DNA from: JABMMZ01 sp964505065
GTDB taxonomy: Bacteria > Bacteroidota > Bacteroidia > NS11-12g > UBA955
Assembly (NCBI GenBank): GCA_964505065.1
Contig: CAZDGF010000008.1
Span: 4,502-68,501, forward strand
Length of the DNA: 64,000 bases
Direction of reading: 5' to 3'
Each line of letters begins with the position of its first letter. Positions within the stretch are counted from its first letter, which is position 1. The notes under the pieces are model-generated. The model worked only from the letters and a program-made list of their open reading frames with translations. It searched no databases and was not told where the DNA came from. The translations under genes were made by a program, and so were the position numbers. Positions 33,360 to 42,565 of this stretch are shown one piece after another.

Positions 33360-33813
33360 TATTTTCTATTATTTGATTTATCCAATTTATAATTTCTTGT
33401 TTTTGGTTAAAAGAAAGTTTGGCGTTTCTATGTATGAAGGTGTAGGAGGACAAAGGCATTTCGTTTGCTTTTATTTGTTTGGTAATTCTTTCTAATTTAT
33501 TGTTTTGTTTTCGGCTGCTATAGTTTCCCCATTCGCTAAAGTTCAAATTTTTTTTTCCCACTTTAATATGGTTTTCCATTAAAAAACGTGTAGGTTGTAT
33601 ATAGGAATACCAAGGATACTGGGTATTGTTGCTATGACAATCAAAACAAGCAGTTGTTAAAATACTTTGAACATTATTTGGCACATTATATATTGTATTA
33701 AAATGAATAGATGAAATTTTTCTGTTATCTACATTACGGGTAGGTTGATAAAACTGTATCAACAAAAATATTAGAAACCCAAACAAGAATATTTTTTTAA
33801 GTTTTTTTTTCAT
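33352..33813 (-). CDS. Haem-binding domain protein
   Basis: A 153-residue membrane-anchored protein. An N-terminal helix (KIFLFGFLIFLLIQFYQP) is followed by the haem-binding domain found in many Bacteroidota proteins: SILTTACFDCHSNNTQYPWY carries CxxCH (about residues 56-60), then YIQPTRFLMENHIKVGKKNL and a C-terminal helix with NEMPLSSYTFIHRNAKLS. Such proteins carry one covalent haem and probably transfer electrons in the periplasm. Its end overlaps the start of the multicopper oxidase by 8 bp, so the two are likely co-translated, possibly as electron donor or acceptor partners. Confidence 0.85.
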   Translation of the reverse strand: MKKKLKKIFLFGFLIFLLIQFYQPTRNVDNRKISSIHFNTIYNVPNNVQSILTTACFDCHSNNTQYPWYSYIQPTRFLMENHIKVGKKNLNFSEWGNYSSRKQNNKLERITKQIKANEMPLSSYTFIHRNAKLSFNQKQEIINWINQIIENNE

Positions 33814-33931
33814 CTAAATTTTTTTTAAAATGCAGCATGTAGGCAATTTTGCAACTTAAAAACAGTTATTATTCGCCAAAAAATTAAAAGCCACAAAGTT
33901 TAAAAATCATTATTTATAAAATTTGGTGAAA

Positions 33932-35500
33932 TTAATTTTCTGATACATAAATTTTAAAGTATTGAATATAATTATCTTTTAACAAGTGTGCAATGTACAT
34001 ACCTTGGGTTAAATTTGAATTAATGGTAATATTATTTTCAAAATCGTTGTTTAATATTTGTAGCTGACATAATTTTCCATTTACATCGTATAAAGATAGT
34101 TTTGCTCCTTTTAGGCTTTGTTTGCTCATTAGCGAAAAATTATGAGATGCAGGATTTGGATAAATATTAATGGTATTAAATTCTTGCATATTTTTTACAC
34201 TTAATGATGTACAATTTTCATATCCCAATGTTTTTAATTCGTTAGCTACAGCCAAGCTTCTATTTTTTATAAAAGATTTTAATCCTATAACATTTCCATT
34301 TCCAACAGTTATATTATTTTCTATATTGTTATCAAAATTTGCATTGCTATACATTTTAAGATTATCGGCATATACATCATTTTTTATTCTGTTTTTAAGT
34401 GTATCTATTCTTGCATTTAATATATTTGATTTAAAATCTGTATTTGCATAATTACAAATGGTGTTTAAGTATTTATCTTTAAATGCTTTGTTTTCTAACA
34501 TTCTTTTTACAAGTGGCCTATCGTTAATATTGGGTGTTATGTACAACACACTTTGGTTTTCAATACTACTTGTTGTGCCAGGAATATCTAAGCCAAAAGC
34601 GGTACTAACATCCCAAATAATCCATTCAAATTGTTTTGTTTTGGTATTGTTGTATAGGTAATAATTATGCGTAAATCTATAGGGATAAGAATCGAAATTG
34701 CACAACAAATTGTATAAAGCCCAAGCGCCAATAAATGAATTTGTATTTAAAACGGAATCTAATGATACCTTGAAGGTAGTATCGTTAGAATTGTTAATTG
34801 CATTTGTTAGTTTAACTAAATCTGTCCAATTATTTTGTTTTTCATTGTTTGTTAATTCATAACAATTGTAATAAGAATTTAATGCTGAATAGTATTTAAG
34901 ATTTGCGCAAGCAGATGTTCCTCTATCTCCTTTAAATAAATTGCCATTTGTATTGCTAAACCTTCCTGTAAGGAATTTCTTTTTTATGCGTTCGCACATA
35001 AGGTATAAGCCCCAATATTGGTTATTGAGATATACTTTTGCATAGTTGGCTCTGGGGGCGTAAAGCCCTTTTGAGTTTGCTATATCTAAAAACATTTTTT
35101 CGCGCATAAAGGTTGGGTCTTGGTAAAAATTATTAAGGTTTAAAGATTTTAATCCATCTAAATTTTGGTTCGATTTATATTCATCAAAAGAAAGTGTGAA
35201 TGGTTTTTTATTGCCCGGATAATTATAATAAGATGAATTGCCTTTAAACTGAATGCCAACAGAATCTAAAATTCTGCCATCAACAATAACTTGTGCTGGA
35301 ATATAAGTATTGGTATCATTTGCATCATCTATGGCTTTATTTGCTTGTAAAATACTAAAATAATTATTTTGAGAAAAATTTATTCTAATTGTATGTACGG
35401 TTTCGTTAAATAAGGAATCGCCACCACTTTGCGCGTTGCAAAAATTTATACTTAAAAGTAAAATTAAAAGTATGCTTATTTTAGATTGTTTTGTGTTCAT
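33932..35500 (-). CDS. CotH kinase family protein with T9SS type A tail
   Basis: A 522-residue secreted protein. After a signal peptide (ISILLILLLSINFCNA), residues 30-360 form a CotH-type domain: VDGRILDSVGIQFKGNSSYY, KKPFTLSFDEYKSNQNLDGL, REKMFLDIANSKGLYAPRAN, LYLMCERIKKKFL and FEWIIWDVSTAFG. CotH proteins are atypical protein kinases of spore coats and secreted bacterial proteins. The last 80 residues are a T9SS type A sorting domain (INIYPNPASHNFSLMSK and NLTQGMYIAHLLKDN). Why it lies inside the metal region is unclear; similar CotH genes often sit beside polyphosphate-polymerase genes, which are absent here. Confidence 0.88.
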   Translation of the reverse strand: MNTKQSKISILLILLLSINFCNAQSGGDSLFNETVHTIRINFSQNNYFSILQANKAIDDANDTNTYIPAQVIVDGRILDSVGIQFKGNSSYYNYPGNKKPFTLSFDEYKSNQNLDGLKSLNLNNFYQDPTFMREKMFLDIANSKGLYAPRANYAKVYLNNQYWGLYLMCERIKKKFLTGRFSNTNGNLFKGDRGTSACANLKYYSALNSYYNCYELTNNEKQNNWTDLVKLTNAINNSNDTTFKVSLDSVLNTNSFIGAWALYNLLCNFDSYPYRFTHNYYLYNNTKTKQFEWIIWDVSTAFGLDIPGTTSSIENQSVLYITPNINDRPLVKRMLENKAFKDKYLNTICNYANTDFKSNILNARIDTLKNRIKNDVYADNLKMYSNANFDNNIENNITVGNGNVIGLKSFIKNRSLAVANELKTLGYENCTSLSVKNMQEFNTINIYPNPASHNFSLMSKQSLKGAKLSLYDVNGKLCQLQILNNDFENNITINSNLTQGMYIAHLLKDNYIQYFKIYVSEN

Positions 35501-35558
35501 ATTTATAAATATATTAAAGCAGGCAATGGTTTTATTTGTATTGAAAATGAATGGTTAT

Positions 35559-36389
35559 TTATTGTTTTATTACTTTAAGCATTTCAAAAGAATTGGGGTA
35601 TATAATTTTTAAGAAATAAATGCCATTAGCCATAGTATTCAAATTATTAATTTTATATTTTGTATTATTGGTTTTGATATTTTCTATAATTTGCCCTTTT
35701 TGATTTATTAATTCTATTTGTTTATTTATATTTTCATATTTGGGGTCAAAATCTATGGTTATATCGCTATTAAAATATGTTGGATAAACTTTTGCTTTGG
35801 AACTATTTATATTATTTACATTGCTTGCCGCAGCTGGATTTAATGTTAACACCCTTGTATATGTGGTATCGCCAGAGAGCGCATGGTTATGATTGGCTAC
35901 CAACATAGACATATAAAGCTTAATTTTTCCTTTGTTTGTAGATGGAGCGGTCCAATTAAATGTCCATTGCATACTGTCTTTTGCATCTGCACCGCAAGGG
36001 GTATGGCTAAAATAATTTCTACCTCCCAAAGTGTATTTTCTGGTGGTGGCGGCATTAATAACAGAAAAAGTACCGTTTGTTTTATTCAGTGTATCTAAAG
36101 TAGAGCAAACAAATCCAAATTTTGTATGACCATTTCTTTTAATAAATAAATTTACAAGATATGTTTTGCCAGGAATATAGCTGGTTTCGTTGTTTCCTAC
36201 TTCAAATTTTAAATTCGGAATATCAGGATTAACAGGCGATGAGTGGCAGCCAGAGCAGTCTGTCTCTCCTGGTGCTCCGCTATGGTCGCCAACTGTTGGG
36301 CTATCGCATGGAGATGCAATTTTGGTTGTTGCAGATATAAAAATAAGTATAGCAACAAGTGCAAATAGGGTATAAATTATTTTCTTCAT
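35559..36389 (-). CDS. Choice-of-anchor-V protein with CxxCH and T9SS tail, copy 1
   Basis: A 276-residue secreted protein. The opening GDHSGAPGETDCSGCHSSPV (about residues 34-53) is the signature of the choice-of-anchor V family and holds one CSGCH haem-type motif. A beta-sandwich with LVNLFIKRNGHTKFGFVCST and SMQWTFNWTAPSTNKGKIKL follows, then a T9SS type A tail (KVYPTYFNSDITIDF, NGIYFLKI). It follows a DUF3347 gene by 38 bp; the same pair recurs at 43942-45659. Probably a surface haem protein; function not established. Confidence 0.85.
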   Translation of the reverse strand: MKKIIYTLFALVAILIFISATTKIASPCDSPTVGDHSGAPGETDCSGCHSSPVNPDIPNLKFEVGNNETSYIPGKTYLVNLFIKRNGHTKFGFVCSTLDTLNKTNGTFSVINAATTRKYTLGGRNYFSHTPCGADAKDSMQWTFNWTAPSTNKGKIKLYMSMLVANHNHALSGDTTYTRVLTLNPAAASNVNNINSSKAKVYPTYFNSDITIDFDPKYENINKQIELINQKGQIIENIKTNNTKYKINNLNTMANGIYFLKIIYPNSFEMLKVIKQ

Positions 36390-36427
36390 TTTTTTTTACC
36401 TAATATTTATAAATGGTTTTAGTTTAT

Positions 36428-37141
36428 TTAAAGTGCTTTTTTCATACTGCCGCATGAAAGCATTTTTGATCCATAAAATGGATTTTTAATTTCTTTAAAT
36501 TCGCTAATCCAAATAGCACCTTTTCCATCGTTATACATTGGGCAAAAATCTTGATAAAGCTTTTGTTTTGTACCAAATATTTTTATCATGTCATTCATAT
36601 CTTTACTCAATGTTGCAAAATGTTCTCTTTGATGGTCTATTTTTGCAGCATTTGCGCCAATATGCTCTGCATGTTCTTTTGCGCTTTCGGCAATATCAAT
36701 AAATTCTTTTTGTAATTTAGCATCAATGGCATTTGCATTAACAGCATTAAAATTAGCATACAAAGCCTTTGCTGCACTTGCCGCAGTTTTACTGTCATCT
36801 TTGGTAAGTGCATTTTTTAGCGATATATAGTTTGTTACCATTGCATCAATAGAAAAAGATACTGTTGCTACTTCAGTGGTTTTTTCATCAACAACAGTAA
36901 TTGGGGTTGTTTCTACTTTTGAAGGTTCATTTTTTACAGGCTCGGTTAGTTCCATTCCACATTTTGAGCATTTATCTCCTTTTTTACCCGTTTCTTCTGG
37001 ATGCATACTGCAAGCATACATTTGTTCATTTGCAGAAACCTCTGTTTCAGATTTTTGTTCGCTTGTTTTGTTGTTGTTTGAAGTGCAAGCGCTTATAGCG
37101 GCAGTAGCCACAACAATGGCAGTAATAATTGAATTTTTCAT
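36428..37141 (-). CDS. DUF3347 protein with heavy-metal-binding motif, copy 1
   Basis: A 237-residue lipoprotein (signal ending in AAISACTSN). Residues 40-72 are the heavy-metal-binding domain MYACSMHPEETGKKGDKC then SKCGMELTEP, also found in CusB proteins. Residues 95-237 are DUF3347: NYISLKNALTKDDSKTAASA, HAEHIGANAAKIDHQREHFA, QKLYQDFCPMYNDGKGAIWI and PFYGSKMLSCGSM. The conserved Cys, Met and His residues suggest copper binding in the periplasm. It is probably co-transcribed with the choice-of-anchor-V gene downstream. Confidence 0.88.
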   Translation of the reverse strand: MKNSIITAIVVATAAISACTSNNNKTSEQKSETEVSANEQMYACSMHPEETGKKGDKCSKCGMELTEPVKNEPSKVETTPITVVDEKTTEVATVSFSIDAMVTNYISLKNALTKDDSKTAASAAKALYANFNAVNANAIDAKLQKEFIDIAESAKEHAEHIGANAAKIDHQREHFATLSKDMNDMIKIFGTKQKLYQDFCPMYNDGKGAIWISEFKEIKNPFYGSKMLSCGSMKKAL

Positions 37142-37222
37142 TTTTTTTGATTGTTATTTTTATTGTATGTTATTGGCAACATTTTTTGATAAATATTTTT
37201 TTGAATAGCCATTTTAAGATTT

Positions 37223-38035
37223 TCATTTTTTTAGGTTAAAAAAGGTGTAATATAAATTAAGATAAACGCCATTTGGGGCAGAGCGTATCATTGAGGTGTA
37301 TAATTCTCTTCTGTAAGCTATATCTATTCTGGCTTGGCTGTTAAATATAAATTGAACAGCAGGTACAATATCTAAATATGATTTTGAATTGCTATTTATG
37401 GTTTGTCCTACAATTTCTACCATTAGGTTTATGTTTGTTTGCTTGTAGTTAGTATATTTTTTAGGATACATTAATTTGCCAATAGAAAGGGTATAATTGG
37501 TGGCATTGTTTCCCATGGTAGAGGGGAATTTGTATTGATCGTTATTCAATGCTTTTTCAAAACTTATGCTTGAGCTTATAGCTGTTTTTTTGATTAATTT
37601 TGTAGCAATTAAGCCTGTTTCATAGCCCGAATTATGACCCAAAACCTCTATTTGCTCTTGGTGAATATCCGCACGGTTAAAACTATATCTTCCATAAGCA
37701 GCTAATCTAAAATGGCTATTTAAATCATCGGATGAAAAAAAGCGATATTTAGCCATAAAGCTGCCGCCTTCGGCAATCAATGTATTGCTTCTATTGCTAA
37801 TAAAAGCAGAGCCTCTAAACATCAAATTTTTACTTAATCCATAAGTTATTTCTGGCATAAAATGATAATTGTATCCAGCTTTAAATTTTTCTTTAAATGA
37901 AGATTGCATTATATTTATAGCAATAGAGTTGGCTGGCACATTGCTTGCGGGGTCGGTTACAACAAATAATTCTTGTGCTATTATTTTATTGCCACTAATT
38001 GCAATTAATGCTAAAAAAATTATCTTTAACTTCAT
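37223..38035 (-). CDS. Putative outer-membrane beta-barrel protein
   Basis: A 270-residue protein with a signal peptide (IIFLALIAISGNKIIAQ) and alternating beta strands with aromatic girdle residues throughout (HFMPEITYGLSKNLMFRGSA, FRLAAYGRYSFNRADIHQ), ending in an aromatic strand LNLYYTFFNLKK. The content fits an 8-12-strand outer-membrane barrel of the transporter-like type seen in copper clusters of the phylum. No family name can be fixed. It overlaps the secreted HMA gene by 4 bp, so it belongs to the 37223-39738 operon. Confidence 0.65.
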   Translation of the reverse strand: MKLKIIFLALIAISGNKIIAQELFVVTDPASNVPANSIAINIMQSSFKEKFKAGYNYHFMPEITYGLSKNLMFRGSAFISNRSNTLIAEGGSFMAKYRFFSSDDLNSHFRLAAYGRYSFNRADIHQEQIEVLGHNSGYETGLIATKLIKKTAISSSISFEKALNNDQYKFPSTMGNNATNYTLSIGKLMYPKKYTNYKQTNINLMVEIVGQTINSNSKSYLDIVPAVQFIFNSQARIDIAYRRELYTSMIRSAPNGVYLNLYYTFFNLKK

Positions 38036-38526
38036 AAGGTTTTTATATGAAAATCATCTTCATTATTTTTAGCATAAGTTTCTATTTTTTTCAGTTGCTT
38101 TGCTGTTTTTTTATATTCTTTTGCGGTTATAAATCCTTTATCGAGCACTTGAAATTTAAAGAATTTTTTACTTTCTGGTTTTTCATTAATCAAAATATAA
38201 TTGGCTTTATTTATTATTTCTGTATCGGCTGATACAATCATTTGCCCTACAAAAAAACCTGCTTTTTCTACTTTTTCTTTAAATATTTTAGGGGTTAAAG
38301 TATTGCCTTGTTTTAATTTTATACTAAAGGTATTGGTATTCAAATCGGTTTCAATACTATCTACCTCTGCAAGGGTTTTCAATTGTTTTTGTATAGCATT
38401 TGAACACATAGAGCAGGTTAAACCTGTAGCTCTTATTTCTATTTGAGAAATTTGCGCTTTGGTTTGCAACGATGTGATGGATAAGATTGTTGCAATAAAA
38501 ATTTTATATATATTCTGTTTTTTCAT
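38032..38526 (-). CDS. Secreted HMA-domain protein
   Basis: A 164-residue exported protein. After the signal peptide (IFIATILSITSLQTKA), residues 27-95 form a heavy-metal-associated domain with the metal site GLTCSMCSNAIQKQLKTL. The C-terminal 60 residues are Lys-rich and partly helical with no known motif. A periplasmic copper chaperone is the natural reading. It overlaps the thioredoxin gene upstream and the barrel gene downstream by 4 bp each, so the three are tightly coupled. Confidence 0.85.
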   Translation of the reverse strand: MKKQNIYKIFIATILSITSLQTKAQISQIEIRATGLTCSMCSNAIQKQLKTLAEVDSIETDLNTNTFSIKLKQGNTLTPKIFKEKVEKAGFFVGQMIVSADTEIINKANYILINEKPESKKFFKFQVLDKGFITAKEYKKTAKQLKKIETYAKNNEDDFHIKTL

Positions 38527-38996
38527 TTTATAAATTTTTTTAGTTCTTCTTTGGTTGGGTTTTTGGCAATTAAAATGCCTTTTTCATTAAATAGCAATTG
38601 GGTAGGCAATTGTTCTATATTTAGTTTAACGGCTATTACGGCATCAAACCTATGAGGGTCGTTCAGTTGTAGAAATTTTATTTTATCTATAACAATGGCT
38701 TTTTTCCATTTCTTTAAATCATTGTCTAAAGAAATACCAATAATTTTAATTTTAGCAGTATCGGCTTTTGCATCAAATTTTACCAATTCTTTATTGCCAA
38801 TTCGGCATGGTGCACACCACGAAGCCCAAAAATCTAATAGCAAATATTTTCCTTTAAAAGAGGCAATATCTACGTTTTGGTTTTGTTGATTTTGTAAAAT
38901 AAAAGATGGCAAGGTATCGCCAATATTAAATTGTGCTTTTAGCGATGCGCTTTTTAGCATTATTAACATTACGCATATTAGAATTTTACTTTTCAT
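38523..38996 (-). CDS. TlpA-like thiol-disulfide oxidoreductase
   Basis: A 157-residue periplasmic thioredoxin-fold protein with a signal peptide. FKGKYLLLDFWASWCAPCRI (about residues 49-68) holds the WCAPC active site and QLPTQLLFNEKGILI the cis-proline strand. TlpA-type proteins reduce metal-site cysteines or cytochrome c precursors. Its neighbour, the MauE-like membrane protein at 39001, is a plausible electron donor to it; the stop and start are 4 bp apart. Confidence 0.9.
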   Translation of the reverse strand: MKSKILICVMLIMLKSASLKAQFNIGDTLPSFILQNQQNQNVDIASFKGKYLLLDFWASWCAPCRIGNKELVKFDAKADTAKIKIIGISLDNDLKKWKKAIVIDKIKFLQLNDPHRFDAVIAVKLNIEQLPTQLLFNEKGILIAKNPTKEELKKFIK

Positions 38997-39000
38997 ATAT

Positions 39001-39738
39001 TTATATTAGTTTAAAAATCATAAAACCGCTCATAGCTATCATCAAAGCATCTTCTATAATAGTAACTGTGCTCATTGGTAAATTAAAAACAGCCCCCAAG
39101 CAGGCACATTGTATTTTCTTTTTGTTCAATACAGATTGTAAAACACCAATAATACTAATAGACATAACTACTAAAGTAATTGTATTTGTAATAAGCGGAT
39201 TAAAGTTTATAAGGTAGGCAATGCCCAAAGCCAATTCTGTAAAAGCATACAAATAGCCCCAAGTTGGCAGGCGTTTTGCCAATACATCGTACATGGCATA
39301 GCTTTCTGCAAAGCCTTTAAGATTAAGCATTTTAAAAAAAGAAAACACTAAAAAGAAACCTGCCATAAAATGCTGCATCCATTGCATGGTATCAAAATGA
39401 TGGTTTTGAAATTGTACTAAAAGCGTTACTAAACTGATATAAAAAAATATCAATAAAATAGGCTTGTAAGTTTCTATCCAAGATTTTGTTTGTTCTGCCA
39501 TTTCATGATGAGTGGTAGCCGAAATTTGATATTTACTTGCCTTGCCCCCTAATGCCAATTGCAGCTTATCCAATGCAATATGTTTTTCCATAGAAATGGT
39601 TGCAGAATTTTCATTTTTAGAAACCTCTACATTCGTTATATTTTCTACCATCAATAAAGATGATTTTACTTTTGCCTCGCAGCTTGTGCAGGTCATGCCT
39701 GTTACTTGATAGGTGTGTGTCATTTTTGTAGAATACAA
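39001..39738 (-). CDS. HMA domain fused to MauE/DoxX-like redox membrane protein
   Basis: A 245-residue fusion. Residues 6-72 are an HMA domain with GMTCTSCEAKVKSSLL; residues 90-245 have four membrane helices of the MauE/DoxX type (KPILLIFFYISLVTLLVQF, MQHFMAGFFLVFSFFKML, LALGIAYLINFNPL) and a conserved Cys pair in QCACLGAVFNLPMSTVTIIE. MauE-type proteins pass reducing power across the membrane to periplasmic thiol proteins, here probably the adjacent TlpA. The fused HMA domain would bring Cu(I) or act as a redox relay. Confidence 0.85.
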   Translation of the reverse strand: MYSTKMTHTYQVTGMTCTSCEAKVKSSLLMVENITNVEVSKNENSATISMEKHIALDKLQLALGGKASKYQISATTHHEMAEQTKSWIETYKPILLIFFYISLVTLLVQFQNHHFDTMQWMQHFMAGFFLVFSFFKMLNLKGFAESYAMYDVLAKRLPTWGYLYAFTELALGIAYLINFNPLITNTITLVVMSISIIGVLQSVLNKKKIQCACLGAVFNLPMSTVTIIEDALMIAMSGFMIFKLI

Positions 39739-39803
39739 ATTTCAACTATGATGGTTGTTTTTTTGTTATAACATTATAGAAAAAATTTGTAATTTATTTG
39801 TAA

Positions 39804-40478
39804 TTATTTTTTTTCTTTCTGAAAGCCAAAAAGATAGGCAACTTGTATTCCATACACAATATTTTTACCCATAATACCATTTTTTGCTATTTCGCCACTA
39901 AAAACATTATTAAAGCCCAAGTTTGTAAATAAGGAAGCTTGCAATATATCATTCTCTAATCTTGGTATATTTAAGCCAATAGATAAAAGAGTTCCAATGT
40001 CGCTCATTTTAGAATCGCTCATAATGTTATAAGATTCATAGCTATTGGTGCGCAATGATTTAAGTAGTGTATTATAAGTTCCTGCTATACTAAAGCAAAG
40101 CTTACTTTTTTTTATCAATTCTTTTGTTTGAAAAGAAGCCCCTAAAATTAAATCTAAATAATGCAATTGGTAGCGTGGATTATAATCATACATTCCTTTA
40201 TCAAAAATAGCTCCCCTTTGCTGGTAAGCAGTATTTAAGTTGAGTGCCAAATGGTTATTTATAGAATATTGAAATTTTGCGCCAACTCCGCTACTCGTTT
40301 TACTTGAGAATACTTGCATTTCTGCACCATTCATTTCCATTGCACCCATTTTATTTCCATAAAAAGATGATATTCCTAAATTATAGGTTGGTCCAAATTT
40401 AAATTTAGACTGTGCGTGAGCCATTATATTCACGATTAAAAATGGCAAAATTATTTTTTTCATATTTTTTTTATACAA
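39804..40478 (-). CDS. Outer-membrane beta-barrel protein (PorT-like)
   Basis: A 224-residue exported protein with signal IILPFLIVNIMAHAQ and a small-barrel pattern: FKFGPTYNLGISSFYGNKMG, GVGAKFQYSINNHLALNLNT, YQLHYLDLILGASFQTKELI and a C-terminal aromatic strand GIQVAYLFGFQKEKK. It resembles the eight-stranded porin-like family of Bacteroidota. Met-rich MGAMEMNGAEM in an outer loop may bind copper. It overlaps the multicopper oxidase gene by 8 bp and is likely co-expressed with it. Confidence 0.7.
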   Translation of the reverse strand: MYKKNMKKIILPFLIVNIMAHAQSKFKFGPTYNLGISSFYGNKMGAMEMNGAEMQVFSSKTSSGVGAKFQYSINNHLALNLNTAYQQRGAIFDKGMYDYNPRYQLHYLDLILGASFQTKELIKKSKLCFSIAGTYNTLLKSLRTNSYESYNIMSDSKMSDIGTLLSIGLNIPRLENDILQASLFTNLGFNNVFSGEIAKNGIMGKNIVYGIQVAYLFGFQKEKK

Positions 40479-41979
40479 TTTTAAAATTCAACATCATTCC
40501 GCTGTCTCCGTGTTCTAGGTTATGACAATGAAACACAAATTTCCCCAAATTATTCGGGAAAGTCATAATAATTTTTACTTTTTCTTCGGGCAAACAAAGC
40601 ACTGTGTCTTTCCATCCAGTTTCGTGTGGTTGTATAGCGCCTCTTCCGCCAGTGCGGGATAATACTTGAAAAAATACGCCATGCAAATGCATTGGATGTA
40701 TATCTGTTCCTTCAGAATTATTGAATTCCCAAATTTCTGTACTGCCTGCACTAACTGTTTCATCAATTCTATCCATTTCAAATGATTTTCCGTCAATATT
40801 ATGAACAACTCCTGCCTTTGCCATATTCATTCCTCCGTTTTCTTCGCTGCCAGCCATAACATGTTTATTTGAAATATCGAAAGTTCTTGTTTTGGTAGAT
40901 AATGCAGCAGGAATAGATGTATAAGTAGCAAGTGTATTTGGAATTGTAAAATTTTCAGTTACTTTTTCATTGACGATGAATTTCATAATTTTAAATGATT
41001 CTTTGCCTTGCGATTCTCCACCATTAAATGTATTGCTTTGTAGAAAAAATTCTGAACCTACAGTTAGTTGACTAAAATCTACAAGTACATCAATTCTCTC
41101 GCCTGGAGATAACAATACTTTATTGACAATTTGTGTGTTTTTTAATAATCCTCCATCTGAACCAATAATATTAAAATTAAGGTTGTTGCTAAATTCTAAA
41201 TTATAAACTCTTGCATTTGATGCGTTGAGAATTCTAAGCCTATAAATTTTTGTTTTAATATTATGATATACAGACCATAAGCCATTAACACATACATATT
41301 GTCCAAAATATCCACTCATTATCTCCATATTTGTAGGCGAGTAATTTATGCCTCCATCCGCATATAATCTTTTGTCTTGAATAATAATGGGTAAATCAAG
41401 CTCGTTTGATGGCAGATTTAAAGATTTTTCTTCATTATCTGAAACTATTACCATGCCAGCTAAACCTTTATTTACTTGTCGCCCTGTAATTAAATGTGGA
41501 TGAGGGTGGAACCAGCTAATATTAGCTTTTTGATTAATTGTAAATTGATATTTAAAAGCACTATTGGATTGAACTAAATATTGTGGATGACCATCCATAT
41601 TTTCTGGCACTATTAAACCATGCCAATGAATATTAGTATGTTCATCTAATTTATTTTCAAAATCTATGGTAACTGATTGCCCATTATCTACCTTTATTAC
41701 AGGACCAAGTATTCCATTGCCATATCCTAATACTTTATATATTTTATCTTTTATAATAGATGAAATATTTCTTTTTGCAATTAGCTTTATAGGTTGCGAA
41801 TAGTTTATCACTTCTGGAAATTTAAGTAAATAATCAAACTTTCCAATAATAACTGATATGCCAGAAGACATATTCATATTCATTGCTTTTTTGCAACTTT
41901 TTAATATTGCGGGTATCCCACCTAATAAAACAAGCGCTAAAGAACTACTTGTTATTTTTAAAAACTTTTTTCTTTTCAT
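40471..41979 (-). CDS. Multicopper oxidase, CueO/laccase-like
   Basis: A 502-residue three-domain multicopper oxidase. The copper ligands lie in NIHWHGLIVPENMDGHP (HWH at 118-120), SWFHPHPHLITGR (157-162), IHPMHLHGVFFQVLSR and FVFHCHNLEHGDSGMML. The N-terminus KRKKFLKITSSSLALVLLGG is an export signal, though without the strict Arg-Arg pair of Tat substrates. The third-domain ligand set is complete, so it should be active, oxidising Cu(I) or siderophore-like compounds in the periplasm. It lies 25 bp after the AraC-type regulator gene. Confidence 0.92.
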   Translation of the reverse strand: MKRKKFLKITSSSLALVLLGGIPAILKSCKKAMNMNMSSGISVIIGKFDYLLKFPEVINYSQPIKLIAKRNISSIIKDKIYKVLGYGNGILGPVIKVDNGQSVTIDFENKLDEHTNIHWHGLIVPENMDGHPQYLVQSNSAFKYQFTINQKANISWFHPHPHLITGRQVNKGLAGMVIVSDNEEKSLNLPSNELDLPIIIQDKRLYADGGINYSPTNMEIMSGYFGQYVCVNGLWSVYHNIKTKIYRLRILNASNARVYNLEFSNNLNFNIIGSDGGLLKNTQIVNKVLLSPGERIDVLVDFSQLTVGSEFFLQSNTFNGGESQGKESFKIMKFIVNEKVTENFTIPNTLATYTSIPAALSTKTRTFDISNKHVMAGSEENGGMNMAKAGVVHNIDGKSFEMDRIDETVSAGSTEIWEFNNSEGTDIHPMHLHGVFFQVLSRTGGRGAIQPHETGWKDTVLCLPEEKVKIIMTFPNNLGKFVFHCHNLEHGDSGMMLNFKIV

Positions 41980-42004
41980 TTTTTTTATTATTGATGTTAT
42001 TTTT

Positions 42005-42535
42005 TTATGATAATTGTTTAAATCTACTAGGGGAAAGCCCAGTAATTTTTTTGAACTGGTTGCTCAAATATCCTACGCTGCTATAATTTAGCAGGTTTGC
42101 AATTTCGCTTATGTTTAATTCTCCTTCTCTTATCAAATTTTTAACTCTCTCCGTTTTCTTTTCTATAAAATATTGTTCAATAGTTAATTTATTGTTTTTA
42201 GAAAAAATTGCACTTAAAGTTGTATATTCCGTAGATAATGATTGAGCAAGATAATCAGATAAATTACTATTTATTGAATTGTTTTTGTTAAAAACAACAT
42301 CTATTATCGAGGTTTTTATTTTTTCAACCATAATCGTTTCTTTATCGTTAATAATTTTAAACCCTAAATTCTCTAATCCTTTATCCAATTCTATTATTGC
42401 AGTATCTATGGTATCTTCTTCAATCTCAATTTCTCCTAATTGTACTGCAATAGTATGAAATCCAAATTTTTCAAATTCAGATTTTACCGCCATTTTGCAA
42501 CGCATGCAAACCATGTTTTTTATATAGAGTTTCAT
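42005..42535 (-). CDS. AraC-family regulator with HMA-like N-terminal sensor
   Basis: A 176-residue protein joining two parts. Residues 1-70 resemble a degenerate HMA domain with the metal pair in KNMVCMRCKMAVKSEFEKFG; residues 85-176 are an AraC DNA-binding domain (KKTERVKNLIREGELNISEI, ANLLNYSSVGYLSNQFKKIT, GLSPSRFKQL). It is shorter than normal AraC proteins, whose sensor is a cupin. A cytosolic Cu(I) sensor that directly controls transcription is the natural reading. It is the only recognisable regulator in the metal region and precedes the multicopper oxidase gene. Confidence 0.87.
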   Translation of the reverse strand: MKLYIKNMVCMRCKMAVKSEFEKFGFHTIAVQLGEIEIEEDTIDTAIIELDKGLENLGFKIINDKETIMVEKIKTSIIDVVFNKNNSINSNLSDYLAQSLSTEYTTLSAIFSKNNKLTIEQYFIEKKTERVKNLIREGELNISEIANLLNYSSVGYLSNQFKKITGLSPSRFKQLS

Positions 42536-42565
42536 ATTGAAAAAAATTATTGGAGAATAAGTAAT

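Noticed and set aside
40575..40808. Minus-strand ORF of 77 codons overlapping the laccase-like gene
   Set aside because: It is in a different frame of the same strand over the conserved copper-ligand region and shows no family pattern.
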